DNA from: Elymus sibiricus
Lineage: Eukaryota > Streptophyta > Magnoliopsida > Poales > Poaceae
Length of the DNA: 64,000 nucleotides
Assembly (NCBI GenBank): GCA_039707655.1
Contig: CM077665.1
Location: forward strand, 446,151,531 to 446,215,530
Direction: 5' to 3'
Below are positions 11,493 to 22,705 of this stretch, in pieces (position 1 is the stretch's first letter; every line of letters begins with the position of its first letter). The notes beneath the pieces are model-generated. The model ran no database searches. It had not been told where the DNA came from and worked only from the letters and a program-made list of their open reading frames with translations. Position numbers and translations under genes: made by a program.

Positions 11493-11891
11493 CGGGGGCT
11501 CACGGTCGATTCAAGTAATGGGCAGGGGGAGTTCTAACTCCCCCCATACCCATTCACTGTCTCTTCTCCAGCCTTGGCGACCAAAGCTCCCCCGAAGGCC
11601 GGCTCCGGATCTCCCATTCCGTGTCGTTCTTCGCATTTCCGTCCGGAGGGGTTGCTCCCCATCTCCTCCTCGTTCCATGGACCCCGGTATTGCCCTAGAT
11701 CTTCCTCGTTCTGACCTAGTTTTCTTGAATCTTGCACCTAGGGCAATGCGCGTGGTTTCTCGTGTTTTCTCGCTAAATCTTGGCATGAGTAGGACGTGAG
11801 ATGATTACTAGAGATACATATGATTGATAGACACTCGATTCATGTTGGATCCGTGGTCACTTCCCTGCCGCGGGATCTTCCCGTCGCCAGG

Positions 11892-11972
11892 GCGGTACTA
11901 CCGCTCGGGCATGACCGGTACTACTGCTCCAAGCGGAAGTACCGCTCCTGCCCAGCGGTACTACCGCTGGTC
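11892..11972. repeat. Internal copy of the LTR palindrome array, second cluster
   Basis: Four units occur (GGCGGTACTACCGCTC, CCGGTACTACTGCTC, AGCGGAAGTACCGCTC, AGCGGTACTACCGCT). A CT-rich, UTR-like stretch at 11520-11800 separates them from the first cluster. Confidence 0.85.
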
Positions 11973-12084
11973 ACTGGATCCCTCCAACTCCTTGTGTTTT
12001 ATTCTCTCTAGTAATTTTGCTTGGCTTATGTTGGTTATTTACATTTGGTGTGTCTCTTTCCATTCCCTTTTGTGTGAGTTCCAG

Positions 12085-13472
12085 GTGATGGCAGTTCTGC
12101 TCCTCCTCGTCGCATGAATCCTGGACGACAAGGTGGTTCTAAGAGGTTTCGCACATCGGAAGCTGCAGAGGCTGGTCCTAGTGCTCAACCATCTCAACAG
12201 GTGAAGCGGACTGTCAGCAAGAAGAAGGTGGCCAAATCTCCAGAGGATATGTCAAACAAGGAGTTTGTGGAGTTTCGCAAGCGTAACCCGTATCGCCATC
12301 CTTAGGATGAGGCACTGGTTGGACGTCCTTTCTGGACCAAGGAGCAATCTCTCATTTACATGGGGGTCCTGAAGACCAAGACCAATCTATATGTACCTGA
12401 TGCCAAGTCCATTGATACGGGGCACATGAACAACAACCCCCACTCTGACTATTTTGCTGAGGCTCGGGCTCTATGCGCTCAATGGGGTATGTTTCCTATC
12501 ATCAGCTTCAACAAGGACTTCAATTTCGAGATTGTGGCTCAATTCTATGCCACCGTTCACTTTCACACTGATGGGGGGCGCAACTTGACTTGGATGACTG
12601 GCGGCAGAGTTTTGCGCTCCAACTGGAAGACCTTCATGAACTCTCTGGGCATTGCTGATCAGGGTCTGGATGTGCCTATTGGACTGAGGCCTCACACTGA
12701 AGAAACGGCAATTCACAAGTCCAAGCTTATTCGCTATTCCAGGGTGGTTCAGACGGCCAAGGGTACTCGCACTGAGCTCATTCCATTTCTTGACATTATG
12801 CATCGTATCTTCCGCAACACTCTGTTTCCTCGTGTTGGGAACAAGGATCAGGTTCACTCCTACCTTGTGAATCTCCTGCTGTTGTGCATTAAGGAGCGTG
12901 GCCGTGACTCCACTTTGGATATTTCCCACATCATGTGGAAGGAGCTTCGGTCTGCTGTCCTTGACCGGAAGTTGCCCATATATGGTCCTTATCTGTTTAA
13001 GCTCATTGAGGATACCTGGGCTGCTTCGTTCCCTGGTGAGGCTCTGGTTACAGATCACATGGTGGCTCACGGTATACTTAGGCTCCGTGTGAAGGAGAAC
13101 TGGGGCGTTGCACCTGCTGTTCCCGAGATTGCTCCCACTGACTCTGATGATGAGCCAGAGCCGGACTATGCTGATGACACTTATGTTCCTCCCTCTGAGC
13201 ACGTGCCATCATGGGCTGCTAGGCTGAAGACGAAGATGAAGAACCTTCTCTGCTTCCAGATCAAGGGACAGTATAAGGCACATGTTGACGCTAAGAAGGC
13301 CCGCATCCGTGACAAGATCATTATGAGGAAGCTTGGCCTCGCAGTTGACAGCGGGTCTGAGGACCGGATTAATGAGGAGGAGGCATGGGTCCAGGAGCAC
13401 TGTCCGTGGGCTGAGTCAAACAAGGATGTCCCTGCTGCCTCTGATGAGGAGGATGATGAGGAGGAGGACTGA
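12085..13472 (+). pseudogene. Additional 3' ORF (plant-transposon-protein-like), one internal stop
   Basis: A sense-strand ORF between pol and the 3' LTR gives about 450 aa from ATG 12114 (MNPGRQGGSKRFR), broken by one TAG at 12303-12305. The rest runs from 12306 to 13472. Features are a basic N-terminus, a globular core containing FNKDFNFEIVAQFYATVHF and NLTWMTGGRVLRSNWKTF, and a very acidic C-terminus (DEEDDEEED). The core resembles the 'putative plant transposon protein' family found in grass and legume retroelements. The frame stays open upstream to a splice acceptor-like TTCCAG at 12079-12084, so it may be expressed from a spliced RNA. Its function is unknown. In the SIRE lineage this position is often called env-like, but no signal peptide or membrane segment is seen here. 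Confidence 0.75.
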
Positions 13473-13969
13473 TCTCTTTTAGGCTTCCATCACCTTGACT
13501 TACTTTAGTCCTCTATGCCCCTTTTGGTGTCTCGATGCCAAAGGGGGAGAGAGTGAGTAGGGATTTGCTGGCTTTGCTGAGTCACGAGTGTTTATTCTAT
13601 TTTATCTCTCGTGAACTCTTCTCTGTGCTTGCTTTGGTTTATGTGGTCCAGACCTATGAGTACTAGTGTATGGTGTAAGACATTCTATCTATCCTACCCT
13701 GTGCTATCTATCCTATCTTGTTATGCTTACATTAGTTACTTTATGAAACTACCTGCTTATATCTCTCTTTTTGATTATGCAAGTTATTGGCTGTGTCTAT
13801 AAAATATAGGGGGAGTGTTGATCCTAGTTGTGTGCACTTTGCATTCCAAAGGCATATTAAAATAGCGCACACATCTAGGGGGAGCCTCTCTATATTTGGT
13901 AGTTGTCGGGTTTGTCTATATCTTTCTGCTTATTGTTTTTGGCAAATCCCGTGTTGTCATCAACCCACC

Positions 13970-13983
13970 AAAAAGGGGGAGAT
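13970..13983 (+). other. Polypurine tract of the Maximus-like element
   Basis: AAAAAGGGGGAGAT lies directly before the TG of the 3' LTR at 13984 and is the expected plus-strand primer. Similar GGGGGAG blocks at about 13809 and 13879 may be secondary tracts. Confidence 0.85.
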
Positions 13984-15554
13984 TGTAAGTGCATATTTCT
14001 CCTTGAGTAGTTTTGGTGGTTGATGACAACACCCTTGCGGACTAATCGTGTGCATTGAGTTTTCAGAGATTATCAGGTGGCACGAGATGGTGTGTGAGCC
14101 CCTCAGTTGTAAAAAGAGAAGACGACGTTTTCCTATTGATTTAGTGTTGGTGGACTTGAGTCATAGGAAAATGCGTACTATCAAGAGGGGGTCCGCACTT
14201 GGAAAGGTTGAGAGAATCAATCACGTACACATCCGCTTCTTCCCCCTTTCCCGGCACGATGGAGCTGCCCTTGTCTCCAGGGCCCTGAGTAATAAGTTAA
14301 GCAGAAGTACCGCTCCAGTGCGCGGTAGTACCGCTCCGGCGGTAGTACCGCCCTGCAGTACCGGGCTACTTCCGCATATTTTTTGCTCTCTGGGTTCCTC
14401 GGATGGGCTTGTCTTTTTTGAGCGTAAGTACCGCTTGGGAGCACGCGGTAGTACCGCTTATGCGGTACTGCCGCCCTCCCCTTCCGGGCCACTTCCGCTT
14501 ATTTTTTGCTCTCTGGCTTCTTGGTCACCCGAGTGAACTTTGAGCGGCAGTTGTAAGCGGAAGTACCGCTCTGAGCGGTACTGACTCACTGCCTCCCTCC
14601 TATTTCACTAAGTCTGGGCATCCTACAACGCTAAGCGGAAGTACCGCTTACGGGAGCGGTAGTACCGCTCCGGCGGAACTACCATCTCTTTGACTACCGT
14701 CAGCTATGTGTGATGCCCGGTACTTCCGTGCAAGCGGAAGTACCGCTCCCCTGAGCGGTACTACCGCTTATGCACGGCCTGTGGGCAGAAAACGGTCAGA
14801 TTCCCACCCTCTATATAAAGGGGTCTTCTTCTCTAGTGAGAGTTGCCTCTTTTCCCAAAAAGCTCCATTGTTGCTCCTAAAGCTTACTCTTGCGCGATCT
14901 CTCTCCCTAGCCATCGATTCTTGTTGATGCTCTAGGCATTTGGAGGAGAAGGCCTTGATCTACACTTCCACCAAGATAAATTTTATTCCCCCCACTAATC
15001 CCTTGCGGATCTTGTTACTCTTGGGTGTTTGAGCACCCTAGACGGAAGAGGTCACCGTGAAGCCATACTCCATTGTGGTGAAGCTTCGTGGTGGTGTTGG
15101 GAGCCTCCAATTAAGTTGTGGAGATTGCCCCAACCTTGTTTGTAAAGGTTCGTTTGCCGCCTTCAAGTGCACCACTAGTGGAATCACGGCATCTCGCATT
15201 GTGTGAGAGCGTGAAGAGAATACGGTGGCCCTAGTGGCTTCTTGGGGAGCATTGTGCCTCCACACCGCTCCAACGGAGACGTACTTCCCCTCAAAGGGAA
15301 GGAACTTCGGGAACACATCCTCGTCTCCATCGGTTTCACTCGTGGTTACTTCTTACCTTTACTTTAAGCAAGCTATACCTATTGTCCATTATTTGTTTAC
15401 TTGCGTAGTTATTGTTGTTAGCATCATTTAGGTTGCTCACCTAGTTGCATTTCTAGACAACCTATTTGTTGCTATACCTAATTTGTTAAAGATTAACGAA
15501 AAATTGGTAATTGCCTATTCACCCCCCCTCTAGTCAACCATATCGATCCTTTCA
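13984..15554 (+). repeat. 3' LTR of the Maximus-like element
   Basis: The 1571-bp LTR starts TGTAAGTGC and ends CTTTCA, followed by TSD TCAAC. It carries the same palindrome array (about 14300-14775) and TATA box (14812) as the 5' LTR, with scattered substitutions. Confidence 0.93.
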
Positions 15555-15559
15555 TCAAC

Positions 15560-15925
15560 AAAATCACGGCATGCCCATTGCCGAGCGTGCAGATATTTGA
15601 GGCATATAACAAGGCAGTCGAATGAGACAGAGCATGAACCAGCTGGCCCCGCCAAGGATGCTCCTGATCGGTCCTTGAAAGCTAAGGCTGGCACGCCATC
15701 AACACTTCATTGAGCAAGCCAAGCTTATGGATGCCTAACTGGCTCAGCTTTGTCGGCCGACAGACGATGTCCCAAGCAACTTTGCAGTTCCTGCCTTCAC
15801 ATCCGCCGAGCCTTTCCACAAGAAATTCCCGTCGATTTAGCTAAGGGTATGAAGCACCCAGCGGGGAAGGTCCATAGAGAGCATGTATGGAGGTGTCATA
15901 ATGAGTGCTTACGCCACGAGGTGTT
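15560..15925 (-). pseudogene. LINE reverse-transcriptase remnant, 5' piece
   Basis: On the - strand from about 15905 the translation includes LIMTPPYMLSMDLPRWVLHT, then NFLWKGSADVK and a stretch matching TVCRPxxLGGLGIxNLxLLNEAL in a shifted frame. It then gives DQEHPWRGQLVHALSHSTALLYAS and ICTLGNGHAV. This is the end of a plant LINE RT domain (FLWKG, CxPKxxGGLGI, DPxxPW). It joins the 3105-3319 piece across the copia insertion. It is truncated upstream at about 15925. Confidence 0.75.
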
Positions 15926-17600
15926 TTAGTGATTTATTAGGGCTACATGTCACAAGCTATGTTTGGACTCTATTTTATGTCCACGTGGCATATGTTTAAC
16001 CATTCTTGCCACACGTTGGATGACAACTAAGTGTAAAGCATGGCAAACAAAAGGGTTTTGGGCAAACATGTCAAAGCAGTGAGCCAAATTGCACATCACT
16101 AAAAATTGTATAAGCCCCACTATCACAACACACAACACTAACAATTGTATACGCACGTCACTAAGAAATTGCACAATACTAGCAATTGCACAACAAGATG
16201 TTCATGCTCAATTGATCCCTGGTCAATATTGCCATTATTCATCAATAGATTCTCGTATCACTTAGAAGCTAAACCTTAATTATTTTCCACATCACTATGA
16301 ATCAAAATTGCAAATAATTTACCTTTGGTTCACAAGGTAGTAGCGGCATTCCTTCGATCAACAAGCCAACCACGCGATCATGGTCATTGCTTGAAAGGCA
16401 AGAACACCAAGTGACATAGTAGTGGGAGGCAACAAGTAAAACAGGGGGGTGTGGGGTTGGTATTCCCAATATGTTTGGTGATTCAATAATAGGTTGTTAT
16501 TGGGCGTGTGTCATGTGTTTTTTGTAACATGCTCGAATGTATGCAGGGATTACGGGAATGCACTAACTAAGATCATATTCTTTTGTCAAGTATTTTTTTT
16601 ACAGGTACTTTCGCTTAGTAGTAATAGTAGTATTGTGGAGGCAGGGTTTGAAAATTTGCTGAATCTCAATGGAAATTGCAGTGATTACCAAAACACTTTG
16701 CGTCTCAATATTTTATTTAAGTCAAGCATTTTTATAGTTGATATAACTTGTTTGAGTTGAAAATTTTGATGAGAGGCAAAATGTTTTTGTTTTCCTAGCC
16801 CTTTTGCAAATTGGAAGGTGTTTTTTTTTCGAAGCCAAAAAAGCGAGTTTTTCTTCTCCAAAAAAAATATGAAAATATTTTGTGGCACAACCGGCAGACT
16901 GTCACGAAGATGACTTTTTCTTCTCGCAATCTGTCACCAAAGTCGGTCTCTTCCTACCTCGACGACGTTCGATCAGGCGTCGGCGAAGGGGGTGTGAGAG
17001 TTTGTGTCTCCTGATCCGCCTTCAGATCTTGGCGTTGCAAGAAGGATATTGCTCTTCCTCCTTCCCAACAGATACGAGCGAAAGTTTTTTTCTTTGCCAA
17101 TGGAGTTTTCACTGATCCAAGGCTTTGACTGCCATCACGGACAAGGTGTGTTCATCGTCTTCAGATCCCGGATAGCGCAGGTGGCTCAAGCGGCTTATAA
17201 AAAACTAAAAGTGGATATCGTTGGTGGAGTCCTCATGGCAGCGCGGTTAGTTCCTTGTTGTAGCAATGTTCTTCTCGGTGTGGATGATTCTTGTCAACCA
17301 CAACTCATTGGTGTTTGGGGTTGTTATTTATTTCTTGCAAATTTTATTATGTAAAACCACAGTTGTATCGTTCTTATCTGGATAAAACAGTTCGTGTTTC
17401 AAAATTTTATATACAATGAAAACAAACAAACAAAACTTTTTTTAGAGCTACAAATAAATAAAACTCGCCCCATGTGAAAGAAAATGTTAGTATATTCGAC
17501 TTGAAAGTCTAAGGGTTTTCTGATGACGAAAAACCGGGGCCCGGTGTACATATACTCCTCCCACGTCTCCCGGTTTTCTGCTCCCTCCCTGGCTCCCTCC
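15926..17600. other. Intergenic DNA upstream of the 17618 gene
   Basis: AT-rich and mostly featureless. About 16100-16200 has loosely repeated CAATTGTAT/GCACAA words. About 16880-17340 has an open stretch without recognisable protein similarity. The 80 bp before 17618 is pyrimidine-rich, like a 5' UTR. Confidence 0.5.
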
Positions 17601-17617
17601 TGTCCTCCCCCACAGCC

Positions 17618-20600
17618 ATGCCATCTCAAAGCCAAGGTCGCGGCACGGGGAAGCCGGCCGGTGGGTTCGGGTTCTCCATCGCCGGCGACATGCGCAAGCG
17701 TTTGGCGGAGTACCCCTGCGTGTCCCGCCTCCGGCAGCGGCGGCTCCTCGTGTTCCTCTGGAGCCACAAATTCTCGCAAACCCTTCGAGCGTACGCGCAC
17801 ACCCTGAAAATCCCCGCTTAATTGTTCACAGATTTGATTTGATTTCCAACGCCTGCGAGCAGTGGATTTGTCAACGAATTGCCTGATAATTCCTACCTGC
17901 ATGCGTGCAGGTTCATTGGTGAGACGGACGCGTTCATGGACGTGATGCATCTGCACAAGCTGGCGCTCCACGGCCAGTGGAGCGAGGCCGTCAAATACCT
18001 CTCCCGCTTCCTGCCGTCCGACCGTCCGCTGGGCGTCCACGGCCGCGCCCTACACCATTTTCTCCGCCTGCACAGGGCCATCGATGACATCGTCGCCGGC
18101 AAAAAGGAGGCCGTCTCCGTGACGGCGGCCGTCAGTGTGTGCTCGGACCGCTTCCCTACCCGCAGCCCCACCCTCGCCAGGCTCCGCGCCATCCTCTCGT
18201 CCCTCATCGAGTCCAAGACAGTAAGGTATGCTATATCATTCATCCCAGTGACCCAATCAGTTCGTTGAGCCTCAGATATATGTCTGTCTATGTGGATTGT
18301 TTCTGTCCTTGAGCCTCAGATATAAATACAGACATATCATGCTTGGAAATGCAGGGATTCCGTGGACTTGATGCGGCTGAGGTGCGAGGCCTCATCGATC
18401 ATGCATGACTTGGTTACTCAGACTTCAGAGCTGAAAGACCATATGCGCCCCTGCGGCGGAAAAATGGATCCCCAGAACGTACTTCCCCTCGGATTCGGCC
18501 ACGCTAGGTATGCCACTGATCCCTCTTAACTTCTTCTTGGCTAGATTCTTTAGTAGCCAGTGACCGTTAGTTTGATACTTTGATTTCTTCACCTGCTTGC
18601 TAGTTTACGTCCGCGGCGCCACGTGAAGAAACAGGGTGGCCAGGTCCCGGCGTCTGTGGTTGCGGCTCTTTATCTTCAGAAGAAGAAGATGTATGTGCAT
18701 CATAGATTTTCTCTGCACGAACTGAAATGCTCTCCAGTTCTGTTATTTTTTTCCAGCTGTTTGTGTGGTACTCTGACTAATACTCTTTGTGCAGGCTGCC
18801 CTCTTCCACTTCAAGTGATCACTCTCAGGAATTAACTCGTGGTATGAGTATGATACTATTGTCACAGATATCTTGTGGCTGTTCTTGCTGCCTCCTAATT
18901 ATTATCTGTGTGCTCTGCTTATTAATTAACATGCTTTTCTTTCTCCTCTGTCTCTCAATGCCAGAAGCCTTAGTTAAGGCTAAGGAATGGTTGGTGGACC
19001 TTGTTGGTAAAGAACTACTCTCTGCTCTAGCTCTATTTTTTTTTTCTGGAATTCTAGCTCTATTGTTTTTACTTTATAATAGTATATGTCAGCAATTGAA
19101 TTTGTGCTCAAATTCTTGCTGATTAGTATTTGCGCAATAGCAACTGATCGATAAACTTATCTGATCTTCAGGTAGAAGTGTGGAAGCGGGTAAGCCGCGT
19201 CAAGGTGATCCAGTACAATCAACATGTACCAAAGGTAACTTTCACTCTTCTCATCTACTAGACCTTTAGCTTGACCCCATTTGAGAAAATCATTTAGTTT
19301 AATGTTGTTGAAAAGAAAAGACTGACTACAGCTTAGTCAGTTTAGAAACTGTTATTTCTCAAATGACCTTGATAGCCGTGATCAGCATCCTATTCTTTTG
19401 TACTTGCACGGTCTTAATGTTTAGAGCAAACGTTTTTTAGCGTTGACTTAGAAATAGTTGCAGCTTTGCTATTTCTAAGTCGATGGTAACTATATTGACA
19501 ATAAACACTTGTTGAATCCTTGTGGGCTACGCAGGTTTAGAATTTTTACATTAGTTCAGTAATTATGGTTGGTATAAAAACACTTTTACCTCAAAGGTTT
19601 GGAATATATTCAAACAAAATTCAAGATCACATTTGATGAAAATTGTCTAAAAAACTCGAAATAATTTGAAAATGTGAACCATGGTCTACATCCACGTTAT
19701 TTTCTCAAGCCACTCTTTTTTATTTATCCTGCACATGTTTTACCCCTTTTTTTCCAGAACTTGTCCTATCTACATTTGAAACATTTTTATCCTGTAAGTT
19801 CTCCAATGGTCATGCTTTTGTCGGTTATTTCACGGTTTACGCACATATCTGGTGTGCACAATGAGCCTTGCCGTGTTTGATTGTTGTTCATCGCACTTTG
19901 CTCCCTACTTGCTACCGTTTCTCACTGTTGAGCTCGTTGCAGGTGCCTCTGGCCAACAGAATTGTTTGGTTACCCTTCCAAGACCGTCTGGAAATTCTCC
20001 GTTCAGACTACCGACCGATCTTGGTAAATTAGTACAATACCCGCAGTTGTTTATAAAACGATAAAACCTTTATCGAGACAATTAATCCTGTAATTGTTTT
20101 TTGTTAGAAACATCAAATGTACCAGTGAAGGGGTTATGTCTTCATTGATATTTACTCTGTGCCCTGTAATGTTTGCATATATCCTCGTCAATAATCTTCT
20201 TTTTTGAAACAAAATAATATTCTCTATTTGAAATTGGCAGCTTTATTAAAAGAGGCGAGGGAATGGATACTTTATCTTACTGGTAAGCTAGACTCTGACC
20301 TGCATGCGTTTAGTTCTGATGCATGACTCTGTCAACTCATGAGCTTATTTGATCTTCAGACGAGCATCTGGAAGCCTGGCCGGAGATGCCATATTTCAGT
20401 GAGCCAGGTAACTTCACACTCTAGTCTTTCATCCACTAGCTGTCAACCATTCATCAAGATTGGATTTTGAGAGGCCACAACAGCACTGTTTGTTGCTTGC
20501 TTCGCACCTTTACCTGTTTTGTATGCAGGATAGTTCAGCGTTGCTCTTTTGCTTACCTGCTGCCATTTCTAAATCGACCAACTCGTCATCGCAGGTGCTT

Positions 20601-20689
20601 TTGCTACTCGACTCGCACAGACTATGCCTAATTCCTTCACAAGGCCTGCTGAAAGTTCTTCGATCTCATCAGACACACAAGCAGGTTAG
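17618..20689 (+). CDS. Grass-type multi-exon protein of unknown function with CTLH-like region
   Basis: Eleven coding exons join in frame with GT-AG introns: 17618-17790, 17911-18225, 18355-18507, 18604-18690, 18795-18841, 18965-19006, 19172-19234, 19943-20023, 20241-20282, 20360-20407 and 20595-20689. They give 1146 nt (381 aa) and stop at TAG 20687. The ATG is the first after a pyrimidine-rich leader. Residues about 59-120 (FIGETDAFMDVMHLHKLALH, then GQWSEAVKYLSRFL) resemble a CTLH-type helical region. A later block (PQNVLPLGFGHAR, RRHVKKQGGQVPASVVAALY) is, as I recall, typical of an uncharacterised grass family. Small exons encode a repeated module: ALVKAKEWLVDLVGRSVEAG (exons 6-7) and ALLKEAREWILYLTDEHLEA (exons 9-10). 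The gene looks intact; splicing is predicted by eye. Location and role are unknown. Confidence 0.78.
19445..19481. repeat. Inverted repeat in intron 7
   Basis: GACTTAGAAATAG and CTATTTCTAAGTC form a perfect 13-bp stem around an 11-nt loop. They lie within the largest intron (19235-19942) of the 17618 gene. Confidence 0.8.
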
Positions 20690-21252
20690 CAAGTTGAAAC
20701 TCGTGCCATGAAATTCAGGCAGAGTGCAGACAGTTGTTGTGAAGTTCTGATAAAAGTGCAGACAAAAGAAAAGAAATGGGTGCACCAGTTTCCTGCTTCG
20801 CCTTTGGTCTTTGAATTTTTGAGTTAAGGGAGCTATGCCCTGATGATACTGTAAACTAGTGATCAAACCAGTGGCTCTCCCGTGCAGGTATTGGTGAAAA
20901 TTGAACCAATGAGGGAGCCTGCTACTGAAGTCTATGTATGCTTCTTGGATCAGAAAATGCTTGCATGGATCCGGGTTCTGCCGGGCTTCTTCCTTCCTCG
21001 CTAACCAACGATGAGCTCCATTCCAAATCTATTCTGTCTGCAGCCTATATGAATCTACTATTATGTTTCAGCGAGAATGCTTATTTGTATAGACATTGGT
21101 AGTTCTCTATCTTGAATGAGTTGAAGAGGAGGGAACTGGTGCTCTCTATGTTGAATCCGTCGTGCTTGCCTGAACTTTCTGCCTATGTTTTTGTGAATCT
21201 GAGGTTGCTTTGAGTTCCACCTGAACACCAACGGCAGATACAATCTACATTA
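20690..21252. other. 3' flank of the 17618 gene
   Basis: Presumably holds the 3' UTR. No ORF, clear polyadenylation signal or repeat was recognised before the Stowaway MITE. Confidence 0.4.
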
Positions 21253-21361
21253 CTTCCTCCATTCACAAATATAAGATGTTTTGGATATTTCAATATGGAC
21301 TACATACAGAATGAGTGAACAAACACACTAAAACGTGTCTATATATTGCGAACGGAGGGAG
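21253..21361. mobile_element. Stowaway MITE
   Basis: A 109-bp element with ends CTTCCTCCATTC and GAACGGAGGGAG, flanked by TA at 21251-21252 and 21362-21363. The CTCCCTCCGTTC end is the Triticeae Stowaway (mariner-type) signature. Confidence 0.88.
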
Positions 21362-21594
21362 TAACATAGTTAGAAATGAAGAACTCTTCAATCGGTATTT
21401 CTACGATCCAGGTCGAGAGATTAGACTTGTTCAGCGTAGCTGGTGCAATTGGTTCGTAAAATGAACAGTCTAAAAACTATTGTTTGTCTGAAATTATTGT
21501 CCCTGACGAATAAGAAATTTCATAAATCATATTAAAGGGGCAAAAACATTCAATTCAGATCATGAACTGTACACAACAGCTCATGAAATGAACT

Positions 21595-21658
21595 AGAAGT
21601 TACTAGAACTTGATGACATTTCATCCAGAAGTTACTAGAACTTGATGACATTTCATCA
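21595..21658. repeat. 32-bp tandem duplication
   Basis: The unit starting AGAAGTTACTAGAACTTGAT at 21595 is repeated at 21627 with no difference over 31 bases. Confidence 0.85.
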
Positions 21659-21661
21659 CCA

Positions 21662-22283
21662 GCATCACCGGGATTTATGAAAATGGGACTTGCACATAAT
21701 AGGGTTGTACGGTGGAGAAATCATGAATCATAATGTTTGGTTGCTTCTCAGCATCAATGTTAGTCACGTGCCCGGTTTCCTTGTGCAAGTAGAAACTCAT
21801 GTAGTCATTCATGACAATTTTAATACCGCATGATTATCAACGTGCTCGTGAGGGTTGAGCCAAACAATTTTTTAACTCGAGGCGTAATAACATACTTATT
21901 TAATAGTAAACATTTGTACTTATTTAAACTAGCTATATGGTACTATATATTTAATCGGTAAAAATTTCTAGTATTACTTAGATAGCATAGTTAACAACAT
22001 AAAAATGTTGCTAAATCATACTTATATTGTTCTTTGTTTGTTATGCAGTTTTAATTATACCCCACTAAAATTTTGCTTTTCCTAAACTTAAATTGTATAA
22101 CATAATTTATCTTTGAATTAGTTTATTAATATTGCATAACTATAAATATACATATTTGCATGTTTGTATGTGTGTGTGTGCGTGCGCACATTCATATATA
22201 TTAATATCATGATTAGATTAGTAAAGCGTACAATCTAACAAATTATCAATAGTGGTTTCTAGTGTATTATTTGGTAAGGCAAA
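21662..22283. other. AT-rich intergenic DNA
   Basis: No gene seen. A short TG-repeat (TGTATGTGTGTGTGTGCGTG) lies at about 22163-22185. Confidence 0.5.
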
Positions 22284-22436
22284 TTTTAGCATGGTCTTTC
22301 TTACCTTCCCTTTTCAGGTGAGAGGTAAGAGTACATAATAGATTTGAGCCATCGATTTGATTAAGTAGTGGTCTGATTAACTCTTACCTTCTTATCTCTC
22401 ATGTGAAAAGAGGGGGTAAGAGGGAGCATGTTAAAA
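22284..22436. mobile_element. Unclassified 153-bp MITE, copy 1
   Basis: The ends TTTTAGCATGGTCTTTCTTA and GTAAGAGGGAGCATGTTAAA are imperfect inverted repeats. The body (GAGTACATAATAGATTTGAG, AAGTAGTGGTCTGATTAACT) matches the element at 23851 closely. The target duplication is not clear, so the superfamily is left open. Confidence 0.75.
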
Positions 22437-22458
22437 GTACTCATCTGGTAAACATATA

Positions 22459-22705
22459 CTCCATCCTGTACAAAATAATTGAAGGTCTAGGATTGTCTTA
22501 AGTCAAACTTCGTTAAGTTTGACCAAGTCTATAATAAAAATATATCAACAACTACCAACCAAATTCCTCATTACACACTATGAAATTCATATGATGTATA
22601 TTGGATATCGTAGATCTATACGGATTTTTCTGTTAACATGGTCAGATTTAAAAGATTTTGACTTAGGAAAATCCTAGAACTTCAACTATTTTGAAATAGA
22701 GGAAG
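22459..22705. mobile_element. Stowaway-like MITE, diverged
   Basis: A 247-bp element flanked by TA, with ends CTCCATCCTGTACAAAATAA and TATTTTGAAATAGAGGAAG. The inverted repeats are degraded but pair across the TTGAAG/CTTCAA subterminal region. Confidence 0.7.

Larger units (their letters stand above)
3320..15554 (+). mobile_element. Ty1/copia LTR retrotransposon, Maximus/SIRE-like, with extra 3' ORF
   Basis: This is a complete 12,235-bp element with LTRs of 1574 and 1571 bp, each starting TGTAAGTGCATATTTCTCC and ending CTTTCA. TSD TCAAC lies at 3315-3319 and 15555-15559. A tRNA-Met type primer site follows the 5' LTR and a purine tract precedes the 3' LTR. The order gag, protease, integrase, RT, RNase H is that of copia elements. 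A long gag with a coiled-coil tail and an additional ORF 3' of pol are features of the SIRE/Maximus lineage. A hand count over the first roughly 530 bases of the two LTRs gives about 15 substitutions, so the insertion is fairly young. Every coding region nevertheless carries at least one frameshift or stop. Confidence 0.93.

Noticed and set aside
12471..13202. 243-codon ORF on the - strand opposite the extra copia ORF
   Set aside because: Shadow of the sense ORF; no motif seen and the sense strand shows the family pattern.
17004..17354. 116-codon ORF upstream of the host gene
   Set aside because: No in-frame ATG at its start, no recognised motif and no splice support; possible decayed gene fragment at best.
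17399..18040. 213-codon ORF on the - strand overlapping the 17618 gene
   Set aside because: It is antisense to well-supported exons 1 and 2 and crosses their splice sites; GC-rich exons often leave the opposite strand open.
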